DNA of 64,000 nucleotides, taken from assembly GCF_023094165.1 (NCBI RefSeq), contig NZ_JALMDK010000022.1:36654-100653 (forward strand). Reading direction: 5' to 3'. The translations under genes and the position numbers were made by a program. Of the stretch, positions 58,723 to 64,000 are shown piece by piece. Numbering within the stretch: the stretch's first letter is position 1; the number at the start of each line of letters is the position of its first letter. The DNA comes from Crossiella sp. S99.2. GTDB lineage: Bacteria > Actinomycetota > Actinomycetes > Mycobacteriales > Pseudonocardiaceae. Below the pieces are notes generated by a model, which saw only the letters and a program-made list of their open reading frames with translations, did no database searches and was not told the DNA's origin.

Positions 58723-60219
58723 TCAGTCGACGGTCGCCGCGGTGTCCCGCACCGTCACGTTCGCGTGGCTCTCCTGGAAGCTCTGCTCGGAGACCAGCGT
58801 CAGCCGGGCGGAGGACTGGAACTCCGGCAGCGAGACAGAGCCGCAGGAGACCATGGTGGACTTGATCTTCGCGATGGTGACCGCCAGGCCCTCGTGCAGG
58901 TCGCCCGCGTAGGGGACGTAGCCGTCGACGCCCTCCTCGAAGACCAGGCCCTGGCCGCCCTGGCCGTAACGCTGCCAGTTGCGGGCCCGGTTCGAGCCCT
59001 CGCCCCAGTACTCCTTGACGAAGCCGTCCCGCGTGGGCAGTTTCGCGCCCGGCGCCTGGTCGAAGCGGGCGAAGTAGCGGCCCATCATGACGAAGTCGGA
59101 GCCCATCGCCAGCGCCAGGGACACGTGGTAGTCGTGCACCAGGCCGCCGTCGGAGCAGATCGGCACGTACTCGCCGGTGCGCTCGGCGAAGGCGTCCCTG
59201 GCCGCGGCGACGTCCAGGACCGCGCTGGCCTGGCCGCGGCCGATGCCCTTCTGGTCGCGGGTGATGCAGATCGAGCCGCCGCCCACGCCGACCTTGACGA
59301 AGTCCGCGCCCGCTTCGGCGAGGAAGGTGAACGCCTCGCCGTCGACCACGTTGCCGCCACCGGCCGGGATCTCCGGGTAGTGCTTTTTCACCCAGGTCAG
59401 GGCCTGGGCTTGCCAGTCGCTGTAGCCGTCGGAGGAGTCGAAGCACAGCACGTCGGCGCCCGCCGCCAGCAGCGCGGGGACCCGCTCGCGGTAGTCGTGG
59501 GTGTTGATGCCCGCGCCCACCCGCAGCCGCTTGTCGCCGTCCACGACCTGGTTCGGGAAGCGCTTGTTGTCCGCGTAGTCGGACCGGAACACCAGATGCT
59601 GGAGGCGCCCGTCGTCGTCTACCACCGGTAGACAGTCCAGTCGCTCGTCCCACAGCCTGGCGTTGGCCGCGGAGAGCGTGCAGTCACCGCCGGCGTGCGG
59701 CAGCTCGGCGATGGCCGTCATCCGGCCGCTGACGGGTCCGTCCAGATCGTGGCGCTGGGGGTGGAAGTCGCGGGAGGTCACCAACCCGAGCAGGCGGCCG
59801 GACGCGCTCCCGTCGTGGGTGACCGCGGCGGTGCTGTGGCCGGTGCGGCGCATGATGCCGACCAGGTGGCTCAGGGTGTCATCCGGCCGGACGTTCGTGT
59901 CGCTGGTGACGAAGCCGGCCTTGAAGTTCTTCACCTTCCGGACGGCCGCGACCTGTTCCTCGATCGACTGGTTGTGGTGCAGGAAACTCAGACCACCGTT
60001 GCGGGCCAACGCGATCGCGAGTTCCGGCGAGCTGACCGCCTGCATGATCGCCGAGGTGAACGGCGCCTGCAGTTCGATCGCCGGCGCCTCGCCCACCAGG
60101 TGCCGCACCAGGGGTGTGCGCAGCTCGACGGTCCCGGTCGTGCATTCCTTCCGGGTCCGATTCGGCAGCAGGAGGTACTCGTTGAATGTCCGCGAGACCT
60201 CATCCACGATCCTTGCCAT
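58723..60219 (-). CDS. guaB: IMP dehydrogenase
   Basis: 498 residues. A barrel start (TRKECTTGTVELRTPLVRHL, ELQAPFTSAIMQAVSSPELAIALARNGGLSFLHHNQ) is split by a CBS pair (about 95-210, FVTSDTNVRPDDTLSHLVGIMRR... CLPVVDDDGRLQ). The catalytic loop is KVGVGGGSICITRDQKGIGRG with the active Cys, followed by CSDGGLVHDYHVSLALAMGSDFVMMGRYFA and a flap EYWGEGSNRARNWQRYGQGG. It oxidises IMP to XMP for GTP synthesis. The flap and loop differ from the ordinary actinobacterial GuaB2 and resemble the IMPDH class found in some Firmicutes and trypanosomes, so it may be an additional isoenzyme. Confidence 0.82.
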   Translation of the reverse strand: MARIVDEVSRTFNEYLLLPNRTRKECTTGTVELRTPLVRHLVGEAPAIELQAPFTSAIMQAVSSPELAIALARNGGLSFLHHNQSIEEQVAAVRKVKNFKAGFVTSDTNVRPDDTLSHLVGIMRRTGHSTAAVTHDGSASGRLLGLVTSRDFHPQRHDLDGPVSGRMTAIAELPHAGGDCTLSAANARLWDERLDCLPVVDDDGRLQHLVFRSDYADNKRFPNQVVDGDKRLRVGAGINTHDYRERVPALLAAGADVLCFDSSDGYSDWQAQALTWVKKHYPEIPAGGGNVVDGEAFTFLAEAGADFVKVGVGGGSICITRDQKGIGRGQASAVLDVAAARDAFAERTGEYVPICSDGGLVHDYHVSLALAMGSDFVMMGRYFARFDQAPGAKLPTRDGFVKEYWGEGSNRARNWQRYGQGGQGLVFEEGVDGYVPYAGDLHEGLAVTIAKIKSTMVSCGSVSLPEFQSSARLTLVSEQSFQESHANVTVRDTAATVD

Positions 60220-60247
60220 GCCGCAGCACCCTACCCACTGACCGCGA

Positions 60248-61279
60248 TCAGCCGCGCAGCGCGTCCTCCACCTGCCGATCCGACAACCGTTGCGGACTCA
60301 CGTAATACAGCACCGACCCGGCCGGAGCCTCGCTCTGCCAGCTCGGATTCACCACCAGCGTGCCCGCCCCGTCCCGCACCGCCAGCACCGTCACCCCGTG
60401 CTTGCGCCCCAGCGCCAGCTGACAGTCCTCAATGGACACCGAACCCAGCGATTCCGGGATCCGCAACGAATACGTGTTCGCACCGCCGTGGGCCATCAGC
60501 TCGGTGTACACCTCCGCGATCCCCGGCGAGGTCAGCTCCTCGGAGATCATCCGGGGCAGGTGCCAGGGCACGCAGTGGATGTTCTTGTCCACGTAGTGCA
60601 TCAGGCTGGTGCGGTCGGTGTCGCGCAGGGCGACCACGATGTGCGCGGGCGAGCCCAGGTGGTCGACGGCGACCGCGATGGCCAGGGCCTCGTTGTCGTC
60701 GTGCGCGTCGATGAGCACGGCCGCCGCCTTGGGCACGGCGGCGCGGCGCAGCACCGCTTCGTCGGTGAGCTGGCCGCGGACGAAGTCGATCTCGGGGCTG
60801 GGCATCGGGTGCGTGCCGACCTCCTCCAGGGCGCACAGCACCACCCGGTCGGCGCCCTCGGCACGCAGGCGGTCCACGAAACGTTCGGTGCGGCCCGGTT
60901 CGTAGCCGAGCAGCACGATGTGACCGGTGGCGTCCACCGTGTTGGAGCCCAGCATGCGCCGTCCCTTCGCCTGTTCCAGCACCGTGGCGAGTTTGGTGAA
61001 CACCGTGGTCAGCGCCACGATCCCGCCGATGATCACGTACACCCCGACCAGGTGACCCCAGTCCGAGGTCGGGTACAGGTCGCCGTAGCCCACGGTGGCG
61101 GCGGTGACCACGAAGTACCACCAGTAGTTGCCCGGTCGCACCAGGTCGCTGTCCGCTGGTTCGGCCAGCGCCATCAGCGGCCAGCTGGTGCAGAACACGA
61201 ACAGCACCACCGCGGCCGGGGTCGCCCAGCTGCTGAGGAAGGCGAGCCGGGCGAGCAGCCGGGTCAGGAACAGGGGCAC
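60248..61279 (-). CDS. Potassium channel with RCK (TrkA-N) domain
   Basis: 343 residues from GTG 61279, which follows AGGAGAA; the GTG at 61291 lies inside that ribosome site. Two membrane helices (ATPAAVVLFVFCTSWPLMAL, GHLVGVYVIIGGIVALTTVFTKLATVL) enclose the selectivity filter TVGYGD. The cytoplasmic part has an NAD-binding RCK domain (HIVLLGYEPGRTERFVDRL). A C-terminal TrkA_C-like end follows. It is a ligand-gated K+ channel of the MthK class. A broken copy of its 5' region is at 63840-63971. Confidence 0.88.
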   Translation of the reverse strand: MPLFLTRLLARLAFLSSWATPAAVVLFVFCTSWPLMALAEPADSDLVRPGNYWWYFVVTAATVGYGDLYPTSDWGHLVGVYVIIGGIVALTTVFTKLATVLEQAKGRRMLGSNTVDATGHIVLLGYEPGRTERFVDRLRAEGADRVVLCALEEVGTHPMPSPEIDFVRGQLTDEAVLRRAAVPKAAAVLIDAHDDNEALAIAVAVDHLGSPAHIVVALRDTDRTSLMHYVDKNIHCVPWHLPRMISEELTSPGIAEVYTELMAHGGANTYSLRIPESLGSVSIEDCQLALGRKHGVTVLAVRDGAGTLVVNPSWQSEAPAGSVLYYVSPQRLSDRQVEDALRG

Positions 61280-61375
61280 GGTTCTCCTCACGGTCGCCGG
61301 GGCGGGTCCGCGGGAGTCTAGGCAGGTGGACGGGCGGAATGGTGGTTCTTCACCGTTTCGCGGCTTTTCGCCGGG

Positions 61376-62410
61376 TCAGCTCCGGCTGGGCAGCTCGAGC
61401 ACGCCGAGGGAGGTCAGCGTGGCGAGGAGGACGACCGCGGCGACGGCGGTCCAGGCGAGCGGGTGGCCCAGGTTGAGCGTCCAGAACAGGCCGGAGCGGC
61501 GGTGCACCAGCACGGCGGGGTCGTGGCGGTTGAGGTAGACCATCCCGGCCAGGTGCCAGTGCCGGTCGTCGTCGCGGCGCACCGGCACCGGGGCTTCTTC
61601 GCCGGGTTCGGCCGGCAGGCGGTGTCCGGCCTCGCCGACCCGGATGCTGAAGCGCAGCCAGGCGGCCAGTGCCAGCGCGAGCGGCAGGTAGCCGAGTGCG
61701 GTGAGCCAACCGTCGGTGGGGAGAATTCCCCACTGCGACAACGCATGTGCGAGCACGGTGAGGTTGGCCAGGGCCGCCGAGGCCAGCAGCAGGCGGGTGA
61801 AGCCGTGCAGGTACACGCGGTAGCGGCGGGCCGAACCGACCGGGCGTTCGGGGTCGATTTCCGGGCGGGCGCGCAGGATTCCGGCCGTAACCAGCAGCAC
61901 CAGCGTGATCAGCAGCAGCTGGGCGAGCACCGGCGCGAAGGTGGCGCCCGGGGTCAGGCTGTGCAGCAGGGCGGTGGCGCTGGTGACCAGGATCGCGGGC
62001 GCCAGCCAGGGCCAGGGCAGGCGGACCGGGTTGGCACGCAGGCCGAGGTCGGCGGTCGCCACCCGGCGGGTGCCCGCGTCGAAGTCCTTGTCCCGCTTGG
62101 TTTTCCGGACTTCGCGCGCGGCCAGCAGAGCCCAGGCGATATCGGCGCCCAGCATCGGCAACAGCACCAGTTCCGGGCCCGGCGCCCAGCCGGTCCACAG
62201 CCACCAGCCGAGCAGGGTGACCGCGGCGAGCGCGCCGCTGGCCACCACCCGGTGGCCGTGGCGGGTGCGGTGTTCCAGGATCGCCGGGTCCTCGGTGTGG
62301 GCGGCGGGCACCCTGACCCCGAAGGGCAGCGTCGGCCGGGCCAGCAGCGGCCCGGACCAGGCCGCCGCGGTGACCAGCGCGATCACCAGCAGGTCGAGCA
62401 GCACAGTCAT
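61376..62410 (-). CDS. DUF1648/DUF5808 membrane protein
   Basis: 344 residues from ATG 62410, two bases after the GntR stop, so the pair is one operon. About eight membrane helices are visible. The region LPFGVRVPAAHTEDPAIL resembles DUF1648 and WHLAGMVYLNRHDPAVLVHRRSGLFWTLNLG resembles DUF5808. Such proteins commonly accompany YtrA-type GntR regulators in Gram-positive bacteria and may be linked to cell-envelope stress. No enzymatic motif is seen. Confidence 0.75.
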   Translation of the reverse strand: MTVLLDLLVIALVTAAAWSGPLLARPTLPFGVRVPAAHTEDPAILEHRTRHGHRVVASGALAAVTLLGWWLWTGWAPGPELVLLPMLGADIAWALLAAREVRKTKRDKDFDAGTRRVATADLGLRANPVRLPWPWLAPAILVTSATALLHSLTPGATFAPVLAQLLLITLVLLVTAGILRARPEIDPERPVGSARRYRVYLHGFTRLLLASAALANLTVLAHALSQWGILPTDGWLTALGYLPLALALAAWLRFSIRVGEAGHRLPAEPGEEAPVPVRRDDDRHWHLAGMVYLNRHDPAVLVHRRSGLFWTLNLGHPLAWTAVAAVVLLATLTSLGVLELPSRS

Positions 62411-62412
62411 GA

Positions 62413-62814
62413 TCACGTCTCGTTCTCCTCCCCAGTGCGGAACGTGGCGAGCAGCTCGCCACACCGCCGCAGCACCTCATCGGCCCCGACTCCCTGCACC
62501 GCGGCCTCGGCCAGCAGGGTGCGCAAGCGCGCCTGCCAGTCCTCGGTGAACCCCGGCTCCGGCGGTCCGGAACCGGGGTCGCGGCGCACCACCGCGCCGC
62601 TCTTGCGGTTGATCCGGATCACCCCTTCCCGCCGGAGCAGGTCGTAGGCCTTGTTCACGGTGTGGAAGTTGATCGCCAGGTCGGCGCCCAGTTGCCGGGT
62701 GGACGGCAGCGGACTGCCCTCGGCCAGGCCGCCGTCGGCGACCGCTTCCACGATCCGGTCCCGGATCTGTTGGTAGATCGGCACCTCGCTGTCGAGGTCG
62801 ATGCTCAGCTGCAC
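62413..62814 (-). CDS. GntR-family regulator, YtrA type
   Basis: 133 residues with a winged helix (IYQQIRDRIVEAVADGGLAEGSPLPSTRQLGADLAINFHTVNKAYDLLRREGVI) and only a short helical tail, as in the YtrA subfamily. It starts with a GTG whose upstream region contains a perfect 35-bp operator. It should repress its own operon and the divergent CPBP gene; the signal is unknown (cell-wall antibiotics for some relatives). Confidence 0.88.
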   Translation of the reverse strand: MQLSIDLDSEVPIYQQIRDRIVEAVADGGLAEGSPLPSTRQLGADLAINFHTVNKAYDLLRREGVIRINRKSGAVVRRDPGSGPPEPGFTEDWQARLRTLLAEAAVQGVGADEVLRRCGELLATFRTGEENET

Positions 62815-62822
62815 ACGGTCCA

Positions 62823-62857
62823 GTCTAGCTGTTATATGTAATCTATAACAGCTAGAC
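62823..62857. promoter_or_regulatory. Perfect operator between GntR and CPBP genes
   Basis: GTCTAGCTGTTATA (62823-62836), seven bases, TATAACAGCTAGAC (62844-62857): a perfect 14+14 inverted repeat, AT-rich against a GC-rich background. TATAAC-like words in it can serve as -10 boxes in both directions. It fits the palindromic sites of YtrA-type regulators. Confidence 0.8.
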
Positions 62858-62873
62858 CGACTGAGGGGAAGTC

Positions 62874-63758
62874 ATGACCTTGCTCGACGCGCCTACCCGC
62901 GCCCCGGCCGTGCCCTGGCGGCACATCGGTGTTTTTGTCCTGCTGGCCTTCGGCTCCACCTGGTTGTGGTGGGCCCTGCTCGGCGGCCGCCTGCCCTCGG
63001 CGGTGCTGGAGGGCGGCTCGATGGTCTGCGTCGCGCTGGCCACCTTCGCCACCCTGCGGTGGTCGGTGCGGCCTGCCTCGATCCCGGCCGCGACCGCGCT
63101 GGTCCGGCCGCACCGGCCACGCTGGCTGCTGCTCGGATTCCTGCTGATCCCGGTGGTCAACCTGGCCGGACTCGGCCTCGGCTGGCTCACCGGCGACTAC
63201 CAGGTCGACCTGGCGGATTTCTCCGGCCTGCGGGCCGCCGTCGCCCCGGACACCCTGGGCGGCACCGGGGTGCCGTGGGCGCTGATCGGCAGCATGCTCG
63301 GCACCAGCGCGCTGCTGTTCACCCTCACCCTGCCGCTGATGTGGTGCGAGGAGTGGGGCTGGCGCGGATTCCTGCTGCCCCGGCTGCTGCCGCTGGGGTT
63401 GTGGCCCGCGCTGCTGTCCTCCGGGGTGATCTGGGCGTTGTGGCATCTGCCGATCTACCTCGGCGCCGGTGGCCGTGAGCTGGCCGGGCTGCCGCCGTTC
63501 CTGGTCACGGCCGTGCTGCTGGGCGTGCTGTTCGGCTGGCTGCGGCTGGCCTCCGGTTCGGTGTGGCCGTGCGTGCTCGCGCACGGGGCCAACAACGCCG
63601 TCGCCACTGTGCTGACCGCGTTGTTCATCGACGCGGACCAGCTGCGCACGCCGAACCTGGCCGCGCAGGTCGGGGTGAGCAGCTGGACCGGCTGGGTCGC
63701 GCTGGCCGCCGCGATCGCGCTGGCCGTCGTGTTCAGGCCGGTGCGCGCCCGCGCATAG
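62874..63758 (+). CDS. CPBP-family intramembrane protease
   Basis: 294 residues from ATG 62874 after GAGGGGAA. About seven to eight membrane helices. The conserved CPBP (Abi, RCE1-like) motifs are CEEWGWRGFLLPRLLP (E159, E160, R164), WALWHLPIYL (H191) and the third motif VWPCVLAHGANNA. In bacteria these proteases are linked to bacteriocin self-immunity or signal processing. It shares the perfect operator with the divergent GntR gene. Confidence 0.87.
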   Translation: MTLLDAPTRAPAVPWRHIGVFVLLAFGSTWLWWALLGGRLPSAVLEGGSMVCVALATFATLRWSVRPASIPAATALVRPHRPRWLLLGFLLIPVVNLAGLGLGWLTGDYQVDLADFSGLRAAVAPDTLGGTGVPWALIGSMLGTSALLFTLTLPLMWCEEWGWRGFLLPRLLPLGLWPALLSSGVIWALWHLPIYLGAGGRELAGLPPFLVTAVLLGVLFGWLRLASGSVWPCVLAHGANNAVATVLTALFIDADQLRTPNLAAQVGVSSWTGWVALAAAIALAVVFRPVRARA

Positions 63759-64000
63759 CGTCGGCACCACCATGGGCGTGCCGGTCACCGGGTCCGGGAC
63801 CACGATGCACGGCATTGATCAGGGCGCTGTCCACAATCGCAGAACACGAACAGCACCACCGGGGCCGGGGTCGCCCAGCTGCTGAAGAAGGCGAGCCGGA
63901 CGGCCGAAAGGCCCCCTCGGGTCGTGAACTGCTCCCCGGAAGTTGGACTCGGTAACTGAGAGTCTAGGCAGCGAGGGTCTGTGCCCGGTATCGCACCGGG
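63759..64000. other. Right-end intergenic stretch
   Basis: 242 bases without an intact gene. Bases 63840-63899 copy the 5' part of the potassium channel gene; the word GTCCACAAT (63831) is a half copy of the iterated near-palindrome. Nothing else could be supported up to the window edge. Confidence 0.5.
63840..63971 (-). pseudogene. Remnant of the potassium channel 5' region
   Basis: Bases 63840-63899 match 61191-61250 with two mismatches over 60 bases, on the same strand. They encode RLAFFSSWATPAPVVLFVFC, the first helix of the channel at 60248-61279. The word GAGTCTAGGCAG (63960-63971) also repeats at 61314-61325, the upstream flank, at almost the same distance. The 60 bases between differ entirely, and the frame leaves the channel sequence after VFC. 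So this is a partial, decayed duplicate of the gene start and promoter flank. Confidence 0.8.

Noticed and set aside
63781..63839. Transposase fragment at the right end
   Set aside because: The minus-strand frame IVDSALINAVHRG looked suggestive, but it is too short and matches no motif I can name.

Overview
The window is high-GC DNA with frequent GTG starts, strong GGAGG-type ribosome binding sites, LacI-family operators of the Streptomyces CebR type and long runs of secreted glycoside hydrolases. This points to a filamentous actinomycete; the style fits Pseudonocardiales (Crossiella, Amycolatopsis or Lentzea-like), but the genus is a guess. No rRNA, tRNA, CRISPR array, intact IS element or prophage was seen.

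Layout. (1) 1-3975: the tail of a LacI regulator, then a tightly coupled four-gene operon: a stand-alone adenylation enzyme without a carrier domain, a six-helix ferric-reductase-like flavoprotein (together resembling fungal TmpB/TmpA or the TmpL fusion), an ECF sigma factor and a zinc-binding anti-sigma factor that ends before its membrane part. (2) 3869-11487: xylan block with a GH3 beta-xylosidase/glucosidase, divergent bxlEFG-like ABC importer, GH10 xylanase and a LacI regulator. (3) 11543-25381: cellulose block with an AA10 LPMO, an unknown lipoprotein, CebR, GH48-CBM2, cebEFG-bglC, CBM2-GH6 and a frameshifted GH5 mannanase. Copies of the CebR palindrome TGGGAGCGCTCCCA sit at the promoters. 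(4) 25452-44365: arabinose/arabinan block with araBDA plus a ChvE-MmsAB-type importer, a LacI regulator, secreted GH43, GH51 and GH43 enzymes, and a second, YtfQRT-YjfF-type importer. These promoters share GTTAGCGCTAAC-like operators. (5) 44547-54732: two giant secreted proteins, a LamG/DNRLRE protein and an RHS/YD-repeat protein. (6) 54879-64000: mixed genes: extracellular intradiol dioxygenase, aldo/keto reductase with AraC regulator, Uma2 nuclease, IMP dehydrogenase, potassium channel, a GntR-controlled membrane locus and a CPBP protease.

How it works together. The middle 40 kb is a plant cell-wall degradation locus. Secreted enzymes cut xylan, cellulose, mannan and arabinan outside the cell, three or four ABC importers take up the oligomers and sugars, and cytoplasmic GH3, GH1 and AraBDA finish the job. 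Each arm appears to have its own LacI repressor and its own operator word. The cellodextrin and xylobiose binding-protein genes both carry a rare TTA leucine codon within their first five codons, which suggests an extra bldA-like layer.

Structures that ordinary gene annotation misses: two copies of a palindromic, 21-bp-unit repeat element, one inserted in frame in the signal-peptide region of the RHS gene; an 83-bp tandem array that copies the 3' end of the arabinose LacI gene; a near-palindrome GTCCACARTGGAC found ten times; a CebR-like box forming the loop of a terminator; and a broken copy of the potassium channel 5' end at the right edge.
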